In this document: piece by piece, positions 45,898 to 52,830 of the stretch | How the letters are laid out: each line of letters starts with the position of its first letter | Position numbering within the stretch: position 1 is the stretch's first letter | NCBI GenBank assembly: GCA_964628905.1 | Contig: CAZVNS010000001.1 | Location: forward strand, 62,001 to 126,000 | Length of the DNA stretch: 64,000 nucleotides | DNA from: JAJPXC01 sp964628905 | GTDB lineage: Bacteria > Bacteroidota > Bacteroidia > Bacteroidales > Muribaculaceae | Direction of reading: 5' to 3' | Translations under genes and position numbers: made by a program | The notes under the pieces: generated by a model | Told to the model about the DNA's origin: nothing | Databases searched by the model: none | The model's input: the letters and a program-made list of their open reading frames with translations, nothing else

Positions 45898-46150
45898 AGA
45901 CCCCATCTCATGAAATTTTTAGGCATAGGGGAACACCCTATTTAAAATATATTTACGAGATGTTTGGGTTAGTTTATATTATATTAAAATCAGTCAATTC
46001 TAATTGGTAAAAAGTTACCTGAAGTTTCGCATCCTTGGGCTATTTTATCCTTTGGTTCAGTCACATAGCTCGCCATACTCCTTCACCTGCAGGGCAAAAT
46101 ATACTCAAGGCTGCGACCCCTATGCCATAAAAATTTATGAGATGGGGTCT
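45898..46150 (-). mobile_element. Hairpin-rich leader element with terminal inverted repeats, copy 1 (MITE-like)
   Basis: A 253-bp element bounded by about 34-bp inverted repeats that begin AGACCCCATCTCAT and end ATGAGATGGGGTCT. It has no coding capacity. Inside is a long hairpin (46027-46115) whose apex holds GTCACATAGCTCGCCA (46060-46075). It sits between the ybeY promoter and gene and ends 4 nt before the ybeY ATG. The second copy is at 52831. No target duplication is clear. It could be a non-autonomous transposon, an invertible segment or a structured RNA leader. Confidence 0.75.
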
Positions 46151-46166
46151 TCGGGAAATTAACCCG

Positions 46167-46197
46167 CAAATTTAAAAAATTTTCCATATCCCGCCAA
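46167..46197 (-). promoter_or_regulatory. Promoter TTG-N20-TAAATTTG for ybeY-mnmG
   Basis: On the minus strand TTG (46197-46195) and TAAATTTG (46174-46167) are 20 nt apart. Transcription from here would enter the 253-bp element before reaching ybeY. Confidence 0.6.
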
Positions 46198-46252
46198 CAA
46201 AAATTTTTTACTGACGGTTACTGACGGTTTGATGTGTCATTTGCGCAGATAA

Positions 46253-46283
46253 TTGCTCGTTGTCAAACTTTTTATTACTTTTG
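46253..46283 (+). promoter_or_regulatory. Promoter TTG-N20-TACTTTTG for the polyprenyl synthase gene
   Basis: TTG (46253-46255) and TACTTTTG (46276-46283), 20 nt apart. The leader to the ATG at 46303 is about 12 nt. Confidence 0.6.
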
Positions 46284-46302
46284 CGCCATATTTTCCACAG
46301 TA

Positions 46303-47268
46303 ATGACCACATTGACCCAAATACAGCAAGCGATAGCCCCTGAGCTGACGGAACTCAACGCATGCATAGCCAACGGGCTGAAATCGCCCAACGCGCTGAT
46401 GAACCAAGTGGTCGACAATTACCTCAAGACCAAAGGTAAGCAGATACGCCCCATCATGGTGATACTCTCGGCCAAGATGCATGGAGCGGTCAACCCCCGG
46501 GTCATTCACGCCGCAGCCGCTGTGGAGCTGCTCCACAACGCTTCGCTGATCCACGACGACGTGGTCGATGACTCCAAGACGCGCCGCTCACGCCCGACGG
46601 TCAATGCCGTGTGGGACAACCATATAGCAGTGCTCGTAGGAGACTTCTTCGTTTCGACGGCTCTCCACCTTGCCATCACCACCGGCGACATACGCATCAT
46701 CGACTCACTCTCGCAATTGGGCCGACTACTGTCGTTAGGTGAGATTGACCAGATTTACAACGCCCGCTACCATTGCGTGGAGGAAAGCGCTTACTTTGAA
46801 GTAATTACGCGCAAAACGGCATCACTGTTCATGTCGTGTGTGGAGATGGGTGCCTACGCCACCGGGGCGGCCGACGCCGACGTGGCACGTATTCGCGAAT
46901 TTGCCCGACTCTTAGGTCAGGCATTCCAAATCAAGGACGACATCTTCGACTACTACAGCGACGATGCCATCGGCAAGCCCACCGGCAACGACCTGCGCGA
47001 GGGGAAATTCACACTGCCGCTGATCCATGCACTGTCGTCGGCGCACCCGCAGGCAGCCGCGATGGCCGAGCTGTCGCGCAAGGATACACTGTCTACCGAC
47101 GAGATTGACCAGCTGATTGATTTTGCCAAGGAGGCCGGCGGCATCGACTACGCCTACGCCACGATGGAGCGCTTGCGGGGTGAGGCGATGCAATATCTCG
47201 ACCCGGCCAACCCCGTGAGTGAGGAGTTCGTGAAGCTCTTCGACTACATCATAGCCCGCAGCTACTGA
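46303..47268 (+). CDS. Polyprenyl diphosphate synthase (trans-isoprenyl type)
   Basis: A 321-residue all-helical enzyme that extends allylic diphosphates with isopentenyl diphosphate. First Asp-rich motif is LIHDDVVDDSKTRR (83-96), second is FQIKDDIFDYYSDD (208-221), and the IPP-binding KGKQIRP lies at 44-50. Small residues before the first motif (NASLI) suggest a long-chain product such as the menaquinone side chain (octaprenyl or longer). The start is ATG at 46303, just after a good promoter; the longer frame to 46234 crosses that promoter. Single gene, convergent with nadK. Confidence 0.92.
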   Translation: MTTLTQIQQAIAPELTELNACIANGLKSPNALMNQVVDNYLKTKGKQIRPIMVILSAKMHGAVNPRVIHAAAAVELLHNASLIHDDVVDDSKTRRSRPTVNAVWDNHIAVLVGDFFVSTALHLAITTGDIRIIDSLSQLGRLLSLGEIDQIYNARYHCVEESAYFEVITRKTASLFMSCVEMGAYATGAADADVARIREFARLLGQAFQIKDDIFDYYSDDAIGKPTGNDLREGKFTLPLIHALSSAHPQAAAMAELSRKDTLSTDEIDQLIDFAKEAGGIDYAYATMERLRGEAMQYLDPANPVSEEFVKLFDYIIARSY

Positions 47269-47278
47269 TCTGCGTGAC

Positions 47279-47297
47279 GTTATCGCGGACGCTCCAT
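47279..47297. repeat. Family C short repeat, second copy
   Basis: GTTATCGCGGACGCTCC is the reverse complement of the flank and first arm of the repeat at 21899-21926, followed here by the short palindrome CTCCATGGAG. It lies after the polyprenyl synthase stop. Confidence 0.55.
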
Positions 47298-47329
47298 GGA
47301 GAGTTCCTGCCTGTGGGCGCTATCGCGAG

Positions 47330-47362
47330 TGCGTCACCGTGCTCAGCGGTTTCGCCGCTGAG
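47330..47362 (+). terminator. Family B hairpin repeat, copy 4 (convergent gene end)
   Basis: CACCGTG followed by the stem CTCAGCGG/CCGCTGAG (47342-47362) with loop TTTCG, between the convergent polyprenyl synthase and nadK genes. Relative to copies 2 and 3 the stem has paired changes (C-G to T-A and G-C to A-T). Confidence 0.7.
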
Positions 47363-47365
47363 GTC

Positions 47366-48238
47366 TTAGTTTCCCCACAATAATTTATTACGGAGCGTGG
47401 CCGCGAACGAGTGGCCGCGGCGATGCACTACGCTGATTGTGAAATCGGCACGCCGGAGGGTGAGCGACGTGCCTGAGGGGAGTTTGACCGAACGGCCATC
47501 GATGCTCACGCGGTAGCCGGCGGCGCGCGAAGTGGTGGTAAGGGTGAGTTGCGAGGCGTCGGCGAGCACCAGCGGGCGCATCGTCAGCGTGTGGGCAGCG
47601 ATGGGCGTAATTACCCAGTTTGGGGCCGACGGCTCGATTATCGGTCCGCCTACCGACAGGTTGTAGGCCGTTGAACCGGTGGGAGTTGACACCAGCAACC
47701 CATCGGCGTGGTAAGTTGCCAGTTCGGTCTGCCCCACGAGAGTGTTGACGGTGATCATAGACGCGGTGTCCTCCTTGAGCACCGCCACCTCGTTGAGCGC
47801 GTAGGGCCAAATGCCGCTGTCGACCACCAATGGCGAACGCACCTCGATGAGCGAGCGTCGCTCCACCTCATATTCTCCCCGGAGCGCATCTTCAATCATC
47901 TCGCGGGCACTGTCGATGCCCACAGCCGTCAGGTAGCCTAAGTGTCCGGTGTTGATGCCGAGTATCGGCACATCGAGCCCTCCCGCCCAAGCAGCGGCGC
48001 GCAGGAAAGTGCCATCGCCTCCAAGGCTCAGCACCAGCTGCGGCCTGAACGATGAGGAATCGGCTACCTCAGCCACCTCCACCCCACACGAGGCAAGATA
48101 GCGGGCAAATTCAGGCTCTACGGCCAGCTCAGCCCCGCGGCTGCGAAGCCACCGCAGCAGCTCCGCCACCTTATCTATATAGTCACCTTGTGAGATGCTG
48201 CCTACTACAGCGATGTGGATCTTGGAGTCGTTCATCAT
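47366..48238 (-). CDS. nadK: NAD kinase
   Basis: A 290-residue enzyme that phosphorylates NAD to NADP. The nucleotide-binding GGDGTFLRAA (73-82) and the LNEVAVLKE and DGLLVSTPTGSTAYNLSVGGPI blocks are intact. The length is normal. It overlaps the stop of the ACT-only gene by 4 nt. The order ACT protein-nadK opposite pdxJ matches the CBS protein-nadK/pdxJ arrangement I recall from Bacteroides. M2 is an equally possible start. Confidence 0.95.
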   Translation of the reverse strand: MMNDSKIHIAVVGSISQGDYIDKVAELLRWLRSRGAELAVEPEFARYLASCGVEVAEVADSSSFRPQLVLSLGGDGTFLRAAAWAGGLDVPILGINTGHLGYLTAVGIDSAREMIEDALRGEYEVERRSLIEVRSPLVVDSGIWPYALNEVAVLKEDTASMITVNTLVGQTELATYHADGLLVSTPTGSTAYNLSVGGPIIEPSAPNWVITPIAAHTLTMRPLVLADASQLTLTTTSRAAGYRVSIDGRSVKLPSGTSLTLRRADFTISVVHRRGHSFAATLRNKLLWGN

Positions 48239-48561
48239 CGTTCGAGTATATGGAGGAGTTCGAGTGCACGGCGGCGGGCGGTGTCGTCGTCGACCACCGC
48301 GGGGATCGTGGCGTCGACCACACGGTAGCCATATCGCTCAAGCGAGCGGATGGCCGGCGCGGGGTCCAGGCGGTTGACCTTGAGTGTTACCTGCATCAAT
48401 CCGTCGAACCCGGCAGTGTCGGCAATCGACAGACCCATCAGCTGCGTGTCGCTGTCCTCCACGGCCAAAGCGAGCCTTGAAGCGGAGTAGTCGACAGGAG
48501 CAATAGCCAGCGTGATAGAGCTTGAGTCGGAGCCTGAAGTTAAATTATCGGGGTAATTCAT
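48235..48561 (-). CDS. Stand-alone ACT-like domain protein (CBS domains absent)
   Basis: A 108-residue protein. Residues 16-105 (ITLAIAPVDYSASRLALAVEDSDTQLMGL, then MQVTLKVNRLDPAPAIRSLERYGYRVVD) resemble the C-terminal ACT-like part of the AcuB-type CBS protein that Bacteroides species encode at this position (about 220 residues). The two CBS domains that should precede it are missing, and only 142 nt separate its start from pdxJ, so they are not present in another frame. It overlaps nadK by 4 nt. It may bind a small ligand, but none is known. Family assignment is from memory of the Bacteroides homologue. Confidence 0.6.
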   Translation of the reverse strand: MNYPDNLTSGSDSSSITLAIAPVDYSASRLALAVEDSDTQLMGLSIADTAGFDGLMQVTLKVNRLDPAPAIRSLERYGYRVVDATIPAVVDDDTARRRALELLHILER

Positions 48562-48571
48562 CGTTTTGTAG

Positions 48572-48602
48572 TTGCGCGGATTGCTTTTTTACATTAATTT
48601 TG
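48572..48602 (+). promoter_or_regulatory. Promoter TTG-N20-TAATTTTG for pdxJ-exbB-exbD-tonB
   Basis: TTG (48572-48574) and TAATTTTG (48595-48602), 20 nt apart, about 100 nt before the pdxJ ATG at 48704. Confidence 0.6.
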
Positions 48603-48703
48603 TGGTCACAACTTATGCCTGCAAAATCAGTAGGCAAATTTAGTAATAATCGAGATAACTTTTCAACAACCAAGCCACTAAAAAATTTAGCCGAACGCTA
48701 ATA

Positions 48704-49420
48704 ATGACTCACCTAAGCGTAAATATCAATAAGATAGCCACTTTGCGCAACGCCCGAGGGGAAAACCGCCCAGACGTGGAGCAGATGGCCATCGACATAC
48801 AGAAGATTGGGGCCGACGGCATCACCGTGCATCCCCGCCCCGACGAGCGCCATATACGCCGTGACGACGTGTACCGCCTGCGCCCGCTGGTCTACACCGA
48901 ATTCAACATCGAGGGGTATCCTTCACCCGAATTCGTCGACCTGGTGCTCAAGGTGCGCCCCGAGCAGGTGACCTTGGTGCCCGACGCGCCCGACGCCCTG
49001 ACCTCGTCGGCCGGATGGGACGTCAAAGCCAACACTCACCTGCTGGCGCCGATCGTTGAGCGTCTGCGCGAAGCCGGCATACGCACCTCGATTTTCGTTG
49101 GCACCGACCTGGACAACATCCGCGAGGCAGCAGCCATCGGAGCCGACCGCGTGGAGCTGTACACCAAACCCTACGCCGACGCTTTCAAGACCGACCCCGA
49201 CAAAGCCGTGCGCCCCTACGTCGAGGCCTCAATCGCCGCCCACAAAGCCGGATTGGGAGTCAACGCCGGCCATGACCTCGACCTGATCAACTTGCCACAC
49301 CTCGCCCACGAGATGCCCTTCCTCAACGAAGTGTCGATAGGCCACGCCCTGATATGCGACGCCCTCTACCTGGGCCTGAGCACCACCATCGACCGCTACA
49401 AAGCAGCCCTAACCAAATAG
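48704..49420 (+). CDS. pdxJ: Pyridoxine 5-phosphate synthase
   Basis: A 238-residue TIM-barrel enzyme that joins 1-deoxyxylulose 5-phosphate and 3-amino-2-oxopropyl phosphate in vitamin B6 synthesis. It has LSVNINKIATLRNARG (4-19), GADGITVHPRPDERHIRRDDV (36-56), NIEGYPS and LGVNAGHDLDLINLP (substrate phosphate binding). The length is normal. It leads a run that continues with exbB, exbD and tonB. Confidence 0.96.
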   Translation: MTHLSVNINKIATLRNARGENRPDVEQMAIDIQKIGADGITVHPRPDERHIRRDDVYRLRPLVYTEFNIEGYPSPEFVDLVLKVRPEQVTLVPDAPDALTSSAGWDVKANTHLLAPIVERLREAGIRTSIFVGTDLDNIREAAAIGADRVELYTKPYADAFKTDPDKAVRPYVEASIAAHKAGLGVNAGHDLDLINLPHLAHEMPFLNEVSIGHALICDALYLGLSTTIDRYKAALTK

Positions 49421-49425
49421 TTGCT

Positions 49426-49490
49426 AGCTGTCCCGTTCAAGCGCACCGCGCTTGTCCTCAACCTAAAAACTCAAAAAACTCAAAAAACTC
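49426..49490 (+). repeat. Family A intercistronic repeat with CTCAAAAAA array, pdxJ-exbB gap
   Basis: Starts 6 nt after the pdxJ stop. TAGCTGTCCCGTT, the hairpin CAAGCGC-ACC-GCGCTTG (49438-49454), then repeats of CTCAAAAAA. The hairpin ends 43 nt before the exbB ATG. Same orientation as the genes. Confidence 0.8.
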
Positions 49491-49497
49491 CCCTATA

Positions 49498-50145
49498 ATG
49501 CTACTAATCGACGTACCTGCAGTGCAAGAACTCTCAGTGTGGGATCTGTGCCTCCAAGGAGGCTGGCTGATGATCCCCATCGCCCTTTTAGCCCTGATCA
49601 GCATCTACATCCTGATCGAGCGCGCCATCGCCCTCTGCCGCGCCAACCGCAGCGACGACACATTCATGCGCCGCATCAAGGACTACATCCATGAAGGCGA
49701 AATCGAAAGCGCCTACAACCTATGCCGCAACAACAACTCACCCTACGCCCGCCTGATAGCCAAGGGTATAAGCCGCATCGGCCGTCCCACAGCCGACGTG
49801 CAGGCCGCCATCGAAAATACCGGCAACATCGAGGTAGCAGCCCTGGGCAAAGGCCTACCCTGGCTCGCCACCACCGCCGCGGGAGCGCCCATGCTCGGCT
49901 TCCTCGGCACCGTAATCGGCATGGTGCAAGCATTCTACGCCATCGCCGCCGACGGCAACACCGCCACCATCACCTCATTCTCGTCGGGCATCTACACCGC
50001 CCTGGTCACCACCGTGGCCGGTCTGATCGTGGGCGTGATCGCGCTCTTCGCCTACAACTACCTCGTGGCCCGCATCAACTCGGTGATGAACCTCCTGGAG
50101 AGCAAGTCGATGGAGTTTATGGACCTCCTCAACGAGCCTGCATAA
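49498..50145 (+). CDS. exbB: MotA/TolQ/ExbB proton channel family protein
   Basis: A 215-residue inner-membrane protein with three membrane helices (about residues 20-42, 122-145, 160-185). GAPMLGFLGTVIGMVQAF and TALVTTVAGLIVGVIALFAYNYL are the ExbB/TolQ pore signatures. With ExbD it uses proton flow to drive TonB. The start is ATG at 49498, after the family A repeat and A-rich tract; a longer frame back to 49354 overlaps pdxJ. ExbD follows after 20 nt. Confidence 0.93.
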   Translation: MLLIDVPAVQELSVWDLCLQGGWLMIPIALLALISIYILIERAIALCRANRSDDTFMRRIKDYIHEGEIESAYNLCRNNNSPYARLIAKGISRIGRPTADVQAAIENTGNIEVAALGKGLPWLATTAAGAPMLGFLGTVIGMVQAFYAIAADGNTATITSFSSGIYTALVTTVAGLIVGVIALFAYNYLVARINSVMNLLESKSMEFMDLLNEPA

Positions 50146-50165
50146 CCGACTATCTTCTTACAGCA

Positions 50166-50636
50166 ATGGCTTTTAAACGACAACACGACATGATGGCCAC
50201 ATTCTCCATGGCCTCAATGACCGATGTGATATTCCTGCTGCTGATATTCTTCATGGTCACGTCCACCTTCGTGCTACCAACAGGCATGGAGGTCAACCTG
50301 CCATCGTCAAACCAGCAGTCGGCAGTCAAACCGTCGATCAAAGTCTACCTCGACGCCGAGCAGCGCATATCGGCAGCCTACGGCGACGCACCACTCGACA
50401 CCATCGCCGCCGAGCAGCTCGGAACATGGCTCGTCAACATACAGCAGGTCGACCCCGCGGCCTCCGTAGCCCTCTACGCCGACAAGGAAGTGCCCTACGG
50501 CAGCATCGTCGACATACTCAACATAGCCGCCGACCACAATATGAACATGGTGCTCGCCACACAACCCGTAGCACAGCGCCACGCAGCGCCCGCCGTTGAG
50601 CCCCAGGCACAAACCGCAGAAACCCCCGAGCAATGA
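50166..50636 (+). CDS. exbD: Biopolymer transport protein ExbD/TolR
   Basis: A 156-residue protein with one N-terminal membrane helix (about residues 17-37). The helix carries the proton-transfer Asp in MASMTDVIFLLLIFFMVTSTF, followed by a periplasmic domain with ADKEVPYGSIVDILNIA. The last 20 residues are Ala/Pro/Gln-rich. The start is ATG at 50166, which gives the normal short cytoplasmic N terminus; an in-frame extension to 49722 runs through exbB and is not real. It overlaps tonB by 4 nt. Confidence 0.92.
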   Translation: MAFKRQHDMMATFSMASMTDVIFLLLIFFMVTSTFVLPTGMEVNLPSSNQQSAVKPSIKVYLDAEQRISAAYGDAPLDTIAAEQLGTWLVNIQQVDPAASVALYADKEVPYGSIVDILNIAADHNMNMVLATQPVAQRHAAPAVEPQAQTAETPEQ

Positions 50637-51505
50637 CCCCACAGCAACGCGACCGCCTGATAGCCGCAATCGCCACCCTAATGATAGCCTTGGCGATGGT
50701 GTTGGCGGCGCTATATACCTCGCTCACATACCCGCCTCAGGGGTCGTTCATGCCCTTGGAGGCACGATTTGCTCCGGCCGACACCATAACACTGGTGCCC
50801 ATCGAGGAGCTTGAACTCCCCGACCAACTTGCACGCTTGGGCGACGGCGACCTCTACGACAACCCTACCCCTGACCCTGTAGGGGGAGAGGAGGTGGCCG
50901 AGCAGATGGACCAGTCGACCAACGATGACCTCGATCTGGAGCCAGCCGACCCCGAAGGCACTGACGTGCAGTCGACTACCACCACCGACGTGCGCTCACA
51001 AGCCCAGCAGACCAAGCCCTCGACTCCCGCCACTAAAGTCGACCCCAAGAAGGCCGAGGAGGAGCGTCGCCGCCGTGCCGAGCAAGCCGAAGCCGAGCGC
51101 CAGCGCCGAGCCGAACAGAAAAAACAGGATGACGCCAAGCGCGTAGTCGACGGCCACGATATGAGCAACAAATTCAAGGGGCAAGGCGCCGGCAACAACG
51201 CCCAGCAAGGCACCGGCACCGGTACTCCCGGACAGCGCACCGGCACCGCCGACGGCCTTAACCTGCACGGCCGCACGCTCATAGCATCGGCCAAACCGAC
51301 CGTGCGCACCGTGCCCGGCACAGTCAAGGTACGCATCACCGTGGCACCCGACGGCCGCGTAATCAAAGCCGAAGGAGCCGGCGGCAGCATCTCAGAGAGC
51401 GCCGTAAGGCAATCATGCGTCGACGCCTCACTCAAACTCAAATACAGCACCGTCGACGCCTCGACCGGCAACCAGACCGGTGTGATCACCTGGACATTCA
51501 AGTGA
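50633..51505 (+). CDS. tonB: TonB-family energy transducer
   Basis: A 290-residue protein with an N-terminal membrane anchor (about residues 10-28). A long polar linker follows: an acidic part (about 60-125) and a charged helix rich in Arg/Glu/Ala/Gln (about 140-170) that resembles TolA more than the Pro-Lys repeats of E. coli TonB. The C-terminal domain (about 210-290, VPGTVKVRITVAPDGRVIKAEGAGG) is the TonB fold. It links the ExbB-ExbD motor to outer-membrane transporters such as the SusC protein here. TolA-like function is possible; TolB and Pal are not nearby. Confidence 0.88.
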   Translation: MTPQQRDRLIAAIATLMIALAMVLAALYTSLTYPPQGSFMPLEARFAPADTITLVPIEELELPDQLARLGDGDLYDNPTPDPVGGEEVAEQMDQSTNDDLDLEPADPEGTDVQSTTTTDVRSQAQQTKPSTPATKVDPKKAEEERRRRAEQAEAERQRRAEQKKQDDAKRVVDGHDMSNKFKGQGAGNNAQQGTGTGTPGQRTGTADGLNLHGRTLIASAKPTVRTVPGTVKVRITVAPDGRVIKAEGAGGSISESAVRQSCVDASLKLKYSTVDASTGNQTGVITWTFK

Positions 51506-51602
51506 GCCAGCGGATACATATTGTCGCACTGCGTTAGACAACACAACCCTGCGACAAATTGTAATAATTACGCGATATTTATTAAAATTCGGTTACTACA
51601 TC

Positions 51603-51637
51603 GGGTCAAATTCGCAACAGACTTGCGAATTTGACCC
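51603..51637. promoter_or_regulatory. Perfect 15-bp inverted repeat upstream of the receiver gene
   Basis: GGGTCAAATTCGCAA (51603-51617) and its exact reverse complement (51623-51637) are separated by CAGAC. The right arm overlaps the -33 TTG of the predicted promoter. It could be an operator or a terminator for tonB; a U-tract is lacking, which favours an operator. Confidence 0.6.
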
Positions 51638-51654
51638 TAATATTTATACATTTG
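51623..51654 (+). promoter_or_regulatory. Promoter TTG-N21-TACATTTG for the receiver-rnhB pair
   Basis: TTG (51623-51625) and TACATTTG (51647-51654), 21 nt apart, about 58 nt before the ATG at 51712. Confidence 0.55.
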
Positions 51655-51711
51655 CGTAGTTATTAACCGCTATGATATACGATTTTCTCTCCCCCCAACC
51701 AATGCCGCATA

Positions 51712-52107
51712 ATGCCTAACGCACCTACAATACTGATAATTGACGCCGACCCCGTAGCGCGTCAACTGATTGGCGACACCCTCCGACGCGAGGGGTACAT
51801 CGTCGAAGAGCGGGACAGCATGATAGGCTACGACGAAATCGACGATCTCGGGTGCGCAATGCTCGTAATCGACACAGAGCTGCCCGGTGGCAAAAACGCA
51901 GCCTTGATACGCAGCATGCGCCACCATAGCGCCACCATGTACCTGCCAATCATCATCTGCTCAGCCCTCGACGGCGACAACGACATCATCGATGGGCTCA
52001 ACGCCGGCGCCGACGACTACATCACCAAACCATTCTCACCCGCCACTCTCCTGGCGCGCGTCAAGTCGATAATGCGACGCCAGAGTCCATACCATGCCAT
52101 CGGCTGA
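51712..52107 (+). CDS. Receiver-only response regulator
   Basis: A 131-residue protein consisting of one CheY-like receiver domain. The acidic pocket (D11, D13 in LIIDADP), phosphoacceptor D54 (LVIDTELPGG), switch Ser84 (CSALD) and conserved K106 (YITKPFSP) are all present, so it should accept phosphate. There is no output domain and no histidine kinase gene nearby. The C-terminal ARVKSIMRR looks like the linker of OmpR-type regulators, as if the DNA-binding domain had been lost. Its 3-prime end overlaps rnhB by 14 nt in a different frame. Confidence 0.88.
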   Translation: MPNAPTILIIDADPVARQLIGDTLRREGYIVEERDSMIGYDEIDDLGCAMLVIDTELPGGKNAALIRSMRHHSATMYLPIIICSALDGDNDIIDGLNAGADDYITKPFSPATLLARVKSIMRRQSPYHAIG

Positions 52108-52693
52108 CAGCAACATATCGCTCCCCACATGCTTCGCCTCAGGGATTTGCGAGGCAGGCGTCGACGAGGCCGGACGAGGGTGCCTGGCAGGTAGCGTCTA
52201 CGCAGCGGCAGTGATACTCCCCGATGACTTCCACCACCCCTGGATCAACGACTCCAAGAAGCTCACCGAGCGCCGCCGCGAGCAGCTGCGCCCCATCATT
52301 GAAGCCGAAGCCGTAACGTGGGGCGTGGGCATAGCCACCGCCGCCGAGATCGACGAAATCAACATACTCCGCGCATCCATCTTAGCCATGCACCGCGCCA
52401 TCGAGGCACTAAGCGTTACCCCCGGCGCCATCATCGTCGACGGCAACCGCTTCACCCCCTACCGCGACATCCCCTGGCAGACATTCGTCAAGGGCGACGG
52501 ACGCTTCGCCAACATCGCCGCAGCCTCAATCCTCGCCAAGACCCACCGCGACCAGGCGATGATAGAACTCGCCGCCCAATACCCTGAGTATCACTGGGAA
52601 GTGAACAAAGGCTACCCCACCCGCGACCACCGAGCCGCCATCGCCCTCCACGGCACCACCCCCCTCCACCGCCTCACATTCCGCCTCACCTGA
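52094..52693 (+). CDS. rnhB: Ribonuclease HII
   Basis: A 199-residue nuclease that cuts RNA in RNA-DNA hybrids and removes single ribonucleotides. Catalytic DEAGRG (24-29, in AGVDEAGRGCLAG) and NDSKKLTERRRE are present, followed by VDGNRF and the C-terminal KGYPTRDH. The length is normal. The ATG at 52094 overlaps the receiver gene by 14 nt, so the two are probably translated from one message. Confidence 0.95.
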   Translation: MPSADSNISLPTCFASGICEAGVDEAGRGCLAGSVYAAAVILPDDFHHPWINDSKKLTERRREQLRPIIEAEAVTWGVGIATAAEIDEINILRASILAMHRAIEALSVTPGAIIVDGNRFTPYRDIPWQTFVKGDGRFANIAAASILAKTHRDQAMIELAAQYPEYHWEVNKGYPTRDHRAAIALHGTTPLHRLTFRLT

Positions 52694-52713
52694 GGCCGCG
52701 GAACCATCATCAC

Positions 52714-52743
52714 TCGATTTCCCTCGACTTAAATCAAGCATTG
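52714..52743. repeat. 10-bp repeat array, short copy
   Basis: TCGATTTCCC, TCGACTTAAA, TCAAGCATTG: two to three units with 10-bp phase after rnhB. Same family as 33128, 40918 and 58912. Confidence 0.6.
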
Positions 52744-52800
52744 GTTTGGTTTGATTGCTGATAATTTGTCAAGGATACATAATAGTTGTGAAATAATTAG

Positions 52801-52808
52801 TATCTTTG
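52801..52808 (+). promoter_or_regulatory. -7 element (TATCTTTG) for the Na/Pi cotransporter gene
   Basis: TATCTTTG lies 22 nt before the 369-bp element and about 400 nt before the gene. No TTG at the usual spacing; the call rests on the -7 box. Confidence 0.45.
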
Positions 52809-52830
52809 CCACATCTGAACATTCACCTTT

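Noticed and set aside
45898..46150. Insertion sequence
   Set aside because: Terminal inverted repeats are present but there is no open frame for a transposase and no clear target duplication, so at most it is a non-autonomous element.
49722..50165. In-frame extension upstream of exbD
   Set aside because: It overlaps most of exbB, and its residues are His/Arg-rich shadow sequence. The ATG at 50166 gives a normal ExbD.
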